From: Pteria penguin
Taxonomy: Eukaryota > Mollusca > Bivalvia > Pterioida > Pteriidae
Assembly (NCBI GenBank): GCA_035048485.1
Contig: CM068589.1
Coordinates: 8,906,024-8,970,023, forward strand
Reading direction: 5' to 3'
DNA length: 64,000 bases
Positions within the stretch are counted from its first letter, which is position 1. Each line of letters starts with the position of its first letter. The notes beneath the pieces are model-generated. The model did not search any database. It saw only the letters and a program-made list of their open reading frames with translations, and was not told the origin of the DNA. Of the stretch, positions 10,783 to 20,855 are shown one piece after another. A program made the translations under genes and the position numbers.

Positions 10783-11613
10783 GTTTCTAAATGTGAGAAC
10801 AGTGTTTCTACTCTTGAAAGGGACATTAACAGCGTAAGAAAAAATCAAAATGAAATGGAAACTTGTGTGGATGGTTTAAGTAACATTTTCGATCAGGTAG
10901 CAACGGAAGTGAAAACAGTTTCCAAGGAAATCAGTAATCTGAAGGGGCAATGGAAATCAAACTCTAATAAGATCAATCGTATAGACCGTATTGAGGAGGA
11001 GATAACCGATACAAGGGATCAACTACGGGAGGATATCATGGACTTGCAGTGTCGCTCCATGAGGGACAACTTATTATTCGCCGGAATCCCGGAGGATGAA
11101 GACGAAAATTGTGAGGAAGTGATTCAAAAGTTTGTGCATGAGAAAATGAAGGTACGAGAGGATATAGAGTTTGAGCGTGTACACCGTATTGATCGCAAAT
11201 CGAACCATCCAAACGCACGAGCACGTACCATGGTGGCGAAATTTTCACATTATAAGGACCGGGAACTCGTGAGGAAACAAGCACCCAAAACTTTGAAGGG
11301 ATCCAATGTCTACGTCTCGGAGCAATTCCCAGCCGAGATTGAACAGCGCAGGAAATCACTATACCCGATAAGGAACGAGGCACGCAGAAGAAACGACAAA
11401 GTGCGATTAGTCAAGGACAGATTGTACATAAACGGTGTGGAGTACGTACCAGAGGAGGAACAAAGTGCCAGAATTCATCCGCGCATCAATCAGCCGCTTC
11501 GCCCGCGCATCAATCAGTTAGTTCACCCGCGTACCAACAGTCACGCAAACGACCTAGAAAGGGTTCGAACTAGGACAGACTGGAGGTCAAGGGACCTATT
11601 AACTGTGAGTTAA
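10783..11613 (+). pseudogene. LINE ORF1, 3' part (after BEL insertion)
   Basis: Coding starts again right after the GTTTC duplication and runs to TAA at 11611. It holds coiled coil (VSKCENSVSTLERDIN, ending near EEITDTRDQLREDI) and then the L1-ORF1-like RNA-binding region (RSMRDNLLFAGIPE, ERVHRIDRK, KFSHYKDRELVRK, FPAEIEQRRKSLYPI). With the 5' part, ORF1 spans 343 residues, a usual size. The function in this family is binding element RNA and chaperoning nucleic acids. The C-terminus has tandem PRIN/PRTN-type repeats. No stop or frameshift is seen apart from the BEL insertion. Confidence 0.85.
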
Positions 11614-14600
11614 ATAATATCAAAATATTTATGTTGGAATGTGAATGGCGGACTAGAGAAAAAACTTAATGATAAGGCATTTAGTAACTTTATTACTACC
11701 TATGATATTATCTGTCTTTCAGAATGTTGGATCGATCAAAACTTTGAATATGAGATACCTGATTTTTGCTGTAAATTTATAAACAGATCATTATCTAAAA
11801 CTAAACAAGGCGATGGAATGTTTGATACAATTGTTTGGATAAAAATAGACAAAGCAGTGTTTGACCTGGAAAATGATTTGTATATTTGTTTTACATATAT
11901 ATTCCCCCTGATAAATCATCATTTTTCAAACAATATAACGTAGATATTTTTTATGAACTTGAAAAAAAAAGAGGAGTTACCGGCTCAGTTATGTGGCAGA
12001 AGTCACCATGGAGCTATACAATCAAATTGCTGATTTTTTTGACAAAGGTAAAGTTATACTTATGGGAGACCTCAACAGTAGATGTTCTATAATAAATGAT
12101 TACATTGACTGTGATAGTATGCATGAAAGCCTGAATGAGTTTTAACGCCTCTTGGTGAGTATGTTGTAGACGAAATTATGAATGAACGTAAATGCCCTGA
12201 CAAGTCTGTAAATACTTACGGATTAAAGTTAATTCAACTATGCATCCAGAGCGGTCTCCGTATTTTAAACGGTAGACATGTAGATAATATGGCTAATGAT
12301 TTCACGTATTGTGGTGCTAATGGGTGTAGTGTAATTGATTATGTTTTGAGTACACTAGATATTTTTGCATATTTTCATAAGTTTATTGTAAGTAACTTCA
12401 ATACTTATTCTGACCACGCGCCATTACACATCGAATTGAAAAGTGTTGCGAATATCTCTCTTGAGAAACGTTGTGAGTCATCTACGGTAAATATCGTTGA
12501 TGAAAAATGTGTCAAATATCGTTGGAATGAAGATATGGCCAACGAGAGCAGAATGGTTTTAGAAAATAATATTGATGTACTATATCAATGTATAAATGAT
12601 AATGATCTTAGGTATAGATAATTGTATTACATCATTCATAGACAAATTGTCCAGTCTGATGTCAGATTTTCATAAATTACCTACAAGCAACATCACTTGC
12701 AAAAACAATTATAATAACAATACGTGTGTTAACGCAATGCATAATCAACCTTGGTTCGACCATGAATGTAAACGTTTGTATATCTTATACAGAAAAGCAT
12801 TGAGCAATTTTAATGGACAAAAATCGTTAGAAAATCATGTGTATTTACAGCAATGTAAAAGACAGTACAAGTCATATGAAAAAAGGGTGAAAAGAAAATA
12901 TTTGTTTCAGCAAGGCAATATATTAGAAGATATCAGGAAGTTAAATCCAAAATTGTTTTATTCAAAATTTGGCAAAAAGAAGTCGGGTCTGGTTAATGTG
13001 GAGCTTACTGAATTACACGATCATTTTAAATCATTAGCAGCAAGTATTAATATTGATCAAACTGACAATGATATTAATGTATCTGATGACGATGTTGTTT
13101 TTACAGAACTTGAAGAAAAAATTACATTAACAGAAATAGAGTATGCTATTAAGAACTTAAAATGTGGTAAAAGCCATGGTCTTGATGGTATAATTAATGA
13201 GTATTTTGTGCATTTTAAAGATATGTTATTACCACTGTTGCACACATTGTTCAATGATATGTATGATACGGGATGTTTTCCGAATACTCTATGTACAGCA
13301 TTAATTGTACCTGTTCATAAAAAAGGTAGTACATCAGACCCCGGTAATTACAGAGGAATTAGTCTTATTAGTTGTATGACCAAATTATTTACATCTGTAT
13401 TAAATAAACGTCTTAATACCTGGTCAGAGAGTAACAATATTTTATCAGATGCTCAATTTGGTTTTCGACCACATCACTGTACAACTGACGCAATATTTGC
13501 ACTTCAAACTCTTGTTAACAAATATCTTTTAAGCAGAAAAAGGTTATATTGCTGTTTTGTCGATTTTAAAAGAGCATTTGATACTGTTGATCGTGTGAAA
13601 ATGTGGAGCAAAATTTTTGCCCTAGGACTCAGAGGTAAAGCGCTTAGAATCTTACGTTCACTGTACAGTAATATAAAATCTGCTGTTATTTTAGATGGTA
13701 ATATTTCCGACTTTTTTGTTAACAATTTAGGCGTTTTACAAGGGGAGATAATATCACCTCTTTTATTTTCTCTGTACATCAATGATTGTGAAACTGATTT
13801 TTTACTACAGGGCAACGCACCTGTCGAATTGCAAGAGTTATCGCTCTTTTTATTAATGTACGCCGATGATATGGTTATTTTGGCAGAATCGGCTACAAGT
13901 TTACAATCTCTTCTAAACTCTTTGGAATTGTATACAAGTAAATGGGCTTTGACTGTAAATGTTGATAAAACTAAAATAATTGTTTTCAGAAATGGGGGTA
14001 CACTTAAAGACAATGATATTTGGCATTATGATGGTAAACAAATTGAAATGGTTGATAAGTTCTGTTATTTGGGAATCTTACTAAATTATAATGGAAAGTT
14101 CAATGTTGCCCAAAAACAATTGGCATTACAATGTAAGAAAGCGCTTTTTTCATTTAAAAGAAAATGTAATAATATGTGTTTAAATTTTGTAACACTTTTA
14201 TCTTTATTCGATACCTACATTGGCAGTATTTCATACTATAGTTGTGAAGTTTGGGGTTTCCATTCTGCACCAGATATTGAAAAAGTGCATATGGACTTTT
14301 GTAAAAATTTACTAGGAGTAAAGCGTTCAACTCCTAATGCAGCTGTTTATTGTGAATTGGGCAGATTTCCATTAGAATGTATGAGAAAATTACGTATTTT
14401 GAAATATTGGATGAAACTTATATCGTGTAATAATTGTATTTTAAAATCGTGTTATCATTTTATGTATAATGAACAGTTACAAAAGCCTAACTGTAACAAC
14501 TGGGCAGCAACGATCAGAAACTTATTGTCAACTTTGGGTTTGTTTAATTTATGGGATAACCAATACTGTGAAAAACCAAAATACGTTTTAGCAGTTGCTA

Positions 14601-15046
14601 AGCAACGGTTATTTGATATATATAAACAAAATATTTTAGCAGATGTTAACAGTTCTACAAAGTGTACGATTTATAAGCATATTGTGGATAATTTTACATT
14701 ACAAACTTATTTGTTGAAACCTTTTCCGACTCAGTTAAAAAAACTCATATGTAAATTAAGACTATCTTCCCATTGTTTAAATATAGAAACGGGAAGATAT
14801 AAGAAAATTCCCATCGAAAATCGTAAATGTCCTCTGTGTAAAATCGATTTAGAGGACGAATTTCACTTTATTTTGGTATGTCCCTATTATCATGATATAA
14901 GAGTAAAATTTTTGAAAAAATATTATTACGCAAGACCTTCAGTCTATAAATTGATACAGATATTTGCCAGTCAAAATGTAAAAGAACTTTGTAACCTTGG
15001 CAAATATATAAAAAATGCTTTTGTTATTAGAAAACTTCATATATAA
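11614..15046 (+). pseudogene. LINE ORF2: endonuclease (broken) and reverse transcriptase
   Basis: ORF2 follows the ORF1 stop in the same frame and has no ATG (ATA ATA then SKYLCWNVNGG). The endonuclease shows WNVNG, LSECWI, ILMGDLNSR and SDHAPL but is scattered over three frames. Breaks lie near 11815 (deletion), 11905, 11970, 12145 and 12604. From about 12605 to 15046 the RT frame is open: KSHGLDGI, NYRGISLIS, AQFGFRPHHCTTDAIFAL, FVDFKRAFDTVD, LGVLQGEIISPLLFSLYIND, MYADDMVI. A C-x2-C-x8-H-x4-C motif (CPLC...HFILVC) lies near the end. This is target-primed reverse transcription machinery, here inactive through endonuclease damage. Confidence 0.85.
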
Positions 15047-15200
15047 TTATATCTATATTGTGTCAATTACATTGTATTTATATAACATTGTACCATTGTA
15101 TCTCTTTCGCTACTGACAATTATGTATGTAATATTGAATGTTTTACTTTATATGCATGTCAATAAGCTGTATTGCTTAAGACTAATAAACTAAACTAAAA
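15047..15200 (+). other. LINE 3' UTR and tail
   Basis: AT-rich sequence ending in AATAAACTAAACTAAAA, a short-repeat tail of the sort CR1/L2-like LINEs use instead of poly(A). No matching left-flank duplication was found. Confidence 0.5.
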
Positions 15201-15907
15201 TCGGTATTTTAAAATATCTCCCAGAGAAATACTGAAGCAGGAAAAGTTGTAATTTCTATCAAGGAAGGAATAATTCAATTAGTATTACATGAAAACGCAA
15301 AATTCTCCAGGATTCTAATAGCACTTTAACATTATCGCCTGTGGACAATTAAACTTCGCTTATTTGCACCTATTTACACGACTTGGTACTCTTTATAAAC
15401 AACAAAAATCTATACTTTATTCATTTGAAAATAAAAAAAAGTAATATGAATTTGTGAAATTTAATGAAAAACATTAAAATAATTAGAAAATAAATGAAAA
15501 CTTGATCGGCGACCTTTCTTATGGGAATATGAGTCTATTAACAGAGAAAAGGTGTTTATACATAAATGTATTCTTTCATGTTGACAGAATGTACTAAAAA
15601 TATCTGTAAAGATTAATCATAACAACTTATGCTCAAAATATTCATCTGCCATGTGTTGATTGATTGTAACTGACAGCGAAGATCTGGGTTTTTTTATTTT
15701 TATTTTTTGCTCGAAATTGTTCGAGGTCCGTAAAGGTATCGTTCTTAATACTCATAGTCTCTGAATAATTGTATATATTTCTTTCATTATAGAAAATAAA
15801 ACATGAAGTTACTAAATAGGTTCTGATTTAATTGTAATTGATAACATTATGAATGAAGTAATATTGAACAGAGTCTGTCGTTACGGTAAACATCGTATGC
15901 GATGGAC
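15201..15907. other. Noncoding spacer
   Basis: AT-rich; no gene, repeat end or RNA seen. Confidence 0.5.
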
Positions 15908-15916
15908 GACTCCCGG

Positions 15917-15995
15917 TAATTTCTATTGAAACGGTCGGCTCATATACCTTCACCACGGTGGTGAAGGTATGAGCCGACCGTTTCAATAGCAATTA
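15917..15995. mobile_element. 79-bp palindromic element with 9-bp target duplication
   Basis: The whole unit is one hairpin. The left arm (TAATTTCTATTGAAACGG, then TCGGCTCATATACCTTCACC) matches the complement of the right arm except for a one-base change and a two-base insertion. The turn at TTCACCACGGTGGTGAA leaves a 1-nt centre. GACTCCCGG stands immediately on both sides (15908-15916 and 15996-16004). A 9-bp duplication is typical of Mutator-like transposases. With no coding capacity it would be mobilised in trans. Confidence 0.7.
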
Positions 15996-16164
15996 GACTC
16001 CCGGCAGCTTTGATATGAAAAAGGAAAAACATATATGTAATAAAAATATCCAGAACTTTAAGTATCATCTTGGTTTTTATTGTTATGCAATATCTACTTC
16101 CTGTGGAACAGTCCATTTTTTATAAAATACCCCCATAATTGCTAAAATGGAACAACCCATCTAC

Positions 16165-16200
16165 TATATAAAGAGCTGCTGACCAGAATCAAGTCACTCT
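16165..16200 (+). promoter_or_regulatory. LTR core promoter: TATA box and probable initiator
   Basis: TATATAAA at 16165-16172, then GTCACTCT about 30 bp on, a good TATA-to-start distance. This would place the U3/R border near 16195. Confidence 0.6.
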
Positions 16201-16201
16201 C

Positions 16202-16222
16202 TGGTAAGTGAGCATCAGGTAA
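16202..16222 (+). promoter_or_regulatory. Two tandem splice-donor consensus sites in the LTR leader
   Basis: CTG|GTAAGTG (cut before 16204) and CAG|GTAAGAA (cut before 16219) both fit the 5' splice consensus well. They sit just after the predicted transcription start. An LTR-leader donor is what spliced env-type messages use. The leader exon would be very short, about 10-25 nt, which is a caution. Confidence 0.4.
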
Positions 16223-16807
16223 GAAAAACAAGAGAAGAGGATCTAATAAGGTATTAATATATTAAAGGTCGATAAGGATTATTACTATATTACTATATTA
16301 TAAGGTTTAAATTGTGGCTAACAATAATTCCGCTTGTGTCTGTCATGTTGAAAGGTCAGTAGTGGCCTGCCATATTGACTGACACTTGGTAGGACAAAGT
16401 GAGGACGACCATTCAGATTATTACTTGTGGTTGACCAGAGTGGCAGCATAGTGTTCTGTCCATGTTGAACAGCCAGTAGTGGCTCGACATATTGGCAGAA
16501 CACTTTTGCATACCAGATTGGTGATCATAAGGTCGGCAAATCAGTAGGCGTCCTTTACGACAGTTAAATTACACAAAAGTTTTAAAGTTAACATTTTCAA
16601 GTTGTTATTGTTATTTTATCCAATCATTTTATGTACAGTTTAATTGCCTCATTTTATTATATGTATATAGTGATTCGTTTTACTTTGTTCATTTGAATAT
16701 ATGTATATATTGACTAGTTATTTCTATCTCTGCATACAGAGACTTACCCACTGTTGTTAACCAAATAGGATAACAAAATAAAAATACCGCTCGCACGTTA
16801 CATTAAT

Positions 16808-16825
16808 TGGTGGCAGCGGTGGGAT
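16808..16825 (+). promoter_or_regulatory. Primer-binding site, tRNA-Leu(AAG) type
   Basis: TGGTGGCAGCGGTGGGAT starts 6 bp after the LTR. From memory of metazoan tRNA-Leu(AAG), whose 3' end reads ATCCCACCGCTGCCA plus CCA, all 18 bases pair. Confidence 0.75.
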
Positions 16826-16879
16826 AAATTAGAATTAACGTTTCAATAAGCTTTGTTTCCTGTATATCGATATTTTATT

Positions 16880-18895
16880 ATGAACATGTCAAGGAGTAGG
16901 GACATTTTGCTTTCAGAAATGTCTAGTATTGATGCCAATATATCTGTGTTAGAAATGCAAATTGCTGGCTTACAAACTGAATTAAGTGTACTTTCAACTC
17001 CTTTGGTTACAAGACATATGTCAAGATCAGGTAGTCTGACAAATGTTAGACAAATGGTAACACCATTGCCTTCAAATATAAGACCGTCAGTTCAGGTATT
17101 AAGGGATCATGCACATGTTAATGTGGCAGACAATTTAGGACATCAAGTCAACAGTGCAGGCCATGACCATCACACATCTACACAATTTGGTCAACCATTA
17201 AGGCAAGGCTCCTTTAGTGGTACGACAGACATACATAATAGTTCAAATTGTGATCAAAGAAATGCTGACAGAGTACAGAATATGACATACCAAGACAACG
17301 AGGGTGACAGACAATATAACCATAGGAATTTTAAACCAGATACTTATGACGGTAAGGGATCATGGATTGACTTCAAGTCTCATTTTGAGGTTTGTGCAGA
17401 GTTAAACAAATGGTCATATAAGAATAAAGGATTATATTTAGCTGTATCATTACGAGGCAATGCTCAGTCAGTATTAGGCAATCTGTTTGGTGAATCTAAA
17501 AAGGATTACAACTTATTATGTAAAGCTCTTGAAGAAAGGTTCGCTCCGGCTAACCAAACTGAGTTATATAGCTCTCAGTTAAGGGAACGCAAACAGAGAG
17601 CTACAGAAACAATTCCAGAACTTGGTCAAGATATTAGAAGGCTAACAAATTTAGCATATGCCTCAGCCCCTTTAGATGTTAGAGAGACTCTGGCTAAGGA
17701 ACAATTTGTCGATTCCTTAATAAGCTCTGAAATGAGACTACGCATTAAGCAATCTCGTCCAACAAATTTGAATTCTGCAATTTGTCTTGCTGTTGAATTA
17801 GATGCTTTCAATAGTGCTGAAAAACGATTGCAGGAGTCTAGAGGTTTTGTTAGGATGACAGATACTAAGCCAGAGACTCTCAAACCATCACAGTTAGATA
17901 CTATGATGAGCGATATGAACAAAGTGATCACTGAACTTAGATCAGAGGTAAAAGAGCTTAAAAATAAACAGACTAACCAAACAACAGACAATGGTATATC
18001 TAAGCTGTCATCATATTTGACATGTTTCTTTTGCAAAAAGGCTGGCCATTTGAAAAAGAATTGTAGAAAATATATTAAGTGGAAAAACAAACAGTCCTCG
18101 GCTCAAGACAAAATTGATGTCAAACCACCCGTTGATCAAAATAACGCAAATAAACCGTTAAGGATAGTTTCTTTGAATCCTTCTGATATGATGTGTCAAG
18201 CAGGTAATTCTGGTATGTTTCTGAAAGTTAACATTGGAAATAAAGAAAGGAAAATGCTAATTGACACCGGTGCAACAGTCAGCCTAATTGCAACACGTAT
18301 TTTCTATGATACGACTGATAATTTAGAGTTAACCCTTGAGCAGGTCAAAGCAAAGATTTGCATTGCTGACGGTTCACCGTTAGATACTAAAGGTGTGACA
18401 CCAATATCTTTCACTATTAATGATATATCTTTTACACATAAGATGTTTGTAGCAGACATAAGCATAGATGGTATCTTGGGGTTAGATTTCCTGCAACAGC
18501 ATTCTTGTATTATAAATCTTGCTGATGCAACGCTTAGTATAGGAGATGAAAAGGTCAATGCTGATATCGAGGGACAAATAGGTTGTTTCAGGGTTTGTTT
18601 GGAGGAGTCATTAAATGTGCCTCCACGATCAGAAGTTTTGACATTTTGTAACGTAAAAGATGAAGATAACACACATGTTGTAATGAAAGGGATAGGGCTG
18701 GTAGAGCCAATAAAACAATTTGCAAAGTCAGGGAGAGGTCTAGTTGCACGCACATTAACAGATGGACAGAGTCAGGTTCCTGTAAGACTTATGAACCTGG
18801 ACAATATCCCACAGGAATTAAAGAAAGGGACAGTCATTGCACAGTATAGTACCGTAAGCAATGTTTATAGTGACAATGATAGCATGGGGATCTAA
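16880..18895 (+). CDS. Ty3/gypsy Gag-protease
   Basis: The first in-frame ATG is at 16880, with a second at 16886; upstream bases in the frame lack an ATG. An N-terminal coiled coil (residues about 5-35) and a linker come first. The retrotransposon gag core follows (FKPDTYDGKGSWIDFKSHF, LRGNAQSVLGNL, LEERFAP, FVDSLISSEMRLRI). A zinc knuckle C-x2-C-x4-H-x4-C lies at about 18023-18063. The aspartic protease has MLIDTGATVSLI and ILGLDFL. The frame ends at TAA 18893, where a G run seems one base short: homologous sequence goes on in the next frame (LPFHLKDLYERATKDLNL). Gag and protease themselves look intact. Confidence 0.85.
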   Translation: MNMSRSRDILLSEMSSIDANISVLEMQIAGLQTELSVLSTPLVTRHMSRSGSLTNVRQMVTPLPSNIRPSVQVLRDHAHVNVADNLGHQVNSAGHDHHTSTQFGQPLRQGSFSGTTDIHNSSNCDQRNADRVQNMTYQDNEGDRQYNHRNFKPDTYDGKGSWIDFKSHFEVCAELNKWSYKNKGLYLAVSLRGNAQSVLGNLFGESKKDYNLLCKALEERFAPANQTELYSSQLRERKQRATETIPELGQDIRRLTNLAYASAPLDVRETLAKEQFVDSLISSEMRLRIKQSRPTNLNSAICLAVELDAFNSAEKRLQESRGFVRMTDTKPETLKPSQLDTMMSDMNKVITELRSEVKELKNKQTNQTTDNGISKLSSYLTCFFCKKAGHLKKNCRKYIKWKNKQSSAQDKIDVKPPVDQNNANKPLRIVSLNPSDMMCQAGNSGMFLKVNIGNKERKMLIDTGATVSLIATRIFYDTTDNLELTLEQVKAKICIADGSPLDTKGVTPISFTINDISFTHKMFVADISIDGILGLDFLQQHSCIINLADATLSIGDEKVNADIEGQIGCFRVCLEESLNVPPRSEVLTFCNVKDEDNTHVVMKGIGLVEPIKQFAKSGRGLVARTLTDGQSQVPVRLMNLDNIPQELKKGTVIAQYSTVSNVYSDNDSMGI

Positions 18896-19780
18896 CTACG
18901 ACTCTACCTTTTCATTTAAAAGACTTGTATGAAAGAGCAACAAAAGACTTGAACTTGAAACGACGAACAATGTACAATTGTTGAATAGTTTCTCATGAAA
19001 TATGCTGATTGCTTTTCTAAAGATGATTTCGACCTTGGTAGAGCTGAATCAGCACAACATCGCATACACACAGGGAATGCGCATCCAATTAAGCAGCCAC
19101 CAAGACGCATGCCTATGCATATGAATGAAGAAGTTGACAGACAGCTTAACTCTATGATTGAAAGAGATGTTATACATCCTTCTAACAGTCCATGGGCCTC
19201 TCCCATAGTGCTTGTTAAAAAGAAAGATGGGTCTGTAAGACTATGCATCGATTACCGGAAATTAAATAATGTTACAGTTAAAGACGCGTATCCGTTACCG
19301 TGTATCGACGAATCTCTAGATCAATTGGCTGGTGCTCGGTGGTTTTCAACCCTAGATCTTTGTATGGGTTATTGGCAAGTTCCTGTACATCCAGATGATA
19401 GGCCTAAAACAGCCTTCACCACAAGACGTGGGCTATATGAGTTCTCGAAAATGCCATTCGGACTTTGTAATGCCCCGGCTACTTTCGAGCGCCTTATGGA
19501 AACTGTTCTGAATGGTCTTCACAATGAAATTTGCTTGGTGTATCTAAATGACATCATCGTTGTAGGTAAAACATTTGAAAACATGATAAATAATTTATCA
19601 AAAGTATTTGACAGACTGTCGGCTGCTGGACTCAAAATGAAGGCAAAGAAATGCCATCTGTTTGCAAAACAGGTGGAATACCTTGGTCATATTGTTTCTG
19701 AAAGGGGAATAACTACTAGCAAAGAGAAAACCCAAGTAATTGATAATTGGCCTGTTCCATCTAATATTACTGAAAGTTAG
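18896..19780 (+). pseudogene. Ty3/gypsy reverse transcriptase, with YLND active site
   Basis: The linker 18896-18995 reads through in different frames with a stop, because of small indels. From about 18995 the RT domain is continuous: FSKDDFDLGRAE, SPWASPIVLVKKKDGS, RLCIDYRKLNNVTV, FSTLDLCMGYWQV, KTAFTTRRGLYEF, MPFGLCNAPATFERLM, VYLNDIIV, EYLGHIVSERGI. The catalytic box is normally Y-x-DD; here AAT at 19547-19549 gives Asn in place of the first Asp, which should abolish polymerisation. The frame ends at 19780 because one extra A in GAAAGTT shifts it. Confidence 0.85.
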
Positions 19781-20855
19781 ATCATTTTTAGGGTTGTGTG
19801 GGTATTACAGGAAATTTGTAAAAGACTTTGCAAACATTGCTAGCCCTCTGCATACCCTAACAAGTGGAAAGAATACATTTTGTTGGACCGACAATTGCCA
19901 AACAGCATTTGAACATCTTAAAAATGCGCTAGTGTCTTCTCCTATTCTGACAAGCCCAGATTTTACACATCCATTTATACTTGACACAGATGCAAGCAAT
20001 AATTCAATAGGAGCAGTGTTGTCACAAAGTTTAAATGGTCAGGAAAAAGTATGTGCATATGCAAGTAAGGTACTGTCAAAATCAGAACGCAAGTATTTCG
20101 TTACCAGAAAAGAATTATTGGCAGTTGTTTACTTTATTAAATACTTCAGGCACTATCTGTATGGAAGAAAATTTGTGATCAGGACAGATCACAGCTCACT
20201 TAAATGGCTGATGAGGTTTAAAAATCCACAAAATCAACTAGCACGTTGGTTAGAGGTACTCGGCCAATATGAATTTGAAATACAGCATAGGCCTGGAAGG
20301 CTTCATAGAAATGCAGATGCATTAAGTAGGGTACCATGTAAACAGTGTGGATTTACACAAGATGTAATGGAGAACGAAAATGAACAAACGCATCAAGTCG
20401 TTCAAATAACCCAGGATTCTCCATCTATAAAACAGCTGCAAAAGGACGATAAGGACATTCAGAAAGTAAAATATTGGGTTGAGACTCAAAAAGTAAATTC
20501 AAAGTTAATAGAAGGAGAAAGTTACTTCGTAAAGTCTTTATTCTCTCAGTATGACAGGTTATGTGTTATGGATGATATCCTGTACAGACAATGGGATGAT
20601 CTTCATAACCATTCAGTAAGGTACCAGGCAATAGTACCGCAAAAGCAAAGACGGAATGTCTTACGGTGCTGTCATGATGAGAGATCTGCGGGTCACTTGG
20701 GAGTTAAGAAAACCCTGGGAAAGGTAAGGCAGACATATTACTGGCCAAAATTGCAGAATGACGTAAGGTTATACGTAGCTGGTTGTGAACACTGTGCGAA
20801 ACGTAAAATAGACAATAAAACAAAAAGAGCACCTATGAAAAACAGTGGAAAGTAG
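19775..20855 (+). pseudogene. Ty3/gypsy RNase H and integrase zinc-binding domain
   Basis: Continues pol in the shifted frame: FLGLCGYYRKFVKDFA (RT connection), then RNase H (FILDTDASNNSIGAVL, KELLAVVYFIKYFRHYLYG, FVIRTDHSSLKWL, RPGRLHRNADALSR). The integrase HHCC head follows (GHLGVKKTLGKVRQTYYWP, CEHCAKRK). It stops at 20853 after an A run with one surplus base; homology resumes in the next frame. Confidence 0.85.

Larger units (their letters stand above)
5089..15200 (+). mobile_element. APE-type non-LTR retrotransposon (CR1/L2/jockey-like), split by a BEL element
   Basis: Two-ORF LINE. ORF1 (coiled coil plus RNA-binding region) is cut by the BEL element at 5295-10782. ORF2 has an apurinic endonuclease, a YADD reverse transcriptase and a C-terminal C-x2-C-x8-H-x4-C motif. 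After ORF2 comes a short AT-rich 3' UTR ending in an AATAAACTAAACTAAAA tail near 15200. ORF2 is broken in the endonuclease, so this copy is dead. The order of events is LINE first, BEL later. The left boundary is uncertain; 5089 is only the ORF1 ATG. Confidence 0.85.
16036..16802 (+). repeat. Ty3/gypsy 5' LTR
   Basis: 767 bp, TGTAATAAA...CGTTACA. It carries a TATA box, two strong splice donors, two hairpin units (16336-16385 and 16451-16503) and AATAAA close to its end. Compared with 22739-23503 it has one extra C (in TGTCCATG) and one extra A (in CAGAACAC). Confidence 0.92.

Noticed and set aside
13504..14013. 169-codon minus-strand frame
   Set aside because: Antisense shadow of the LINE RT.
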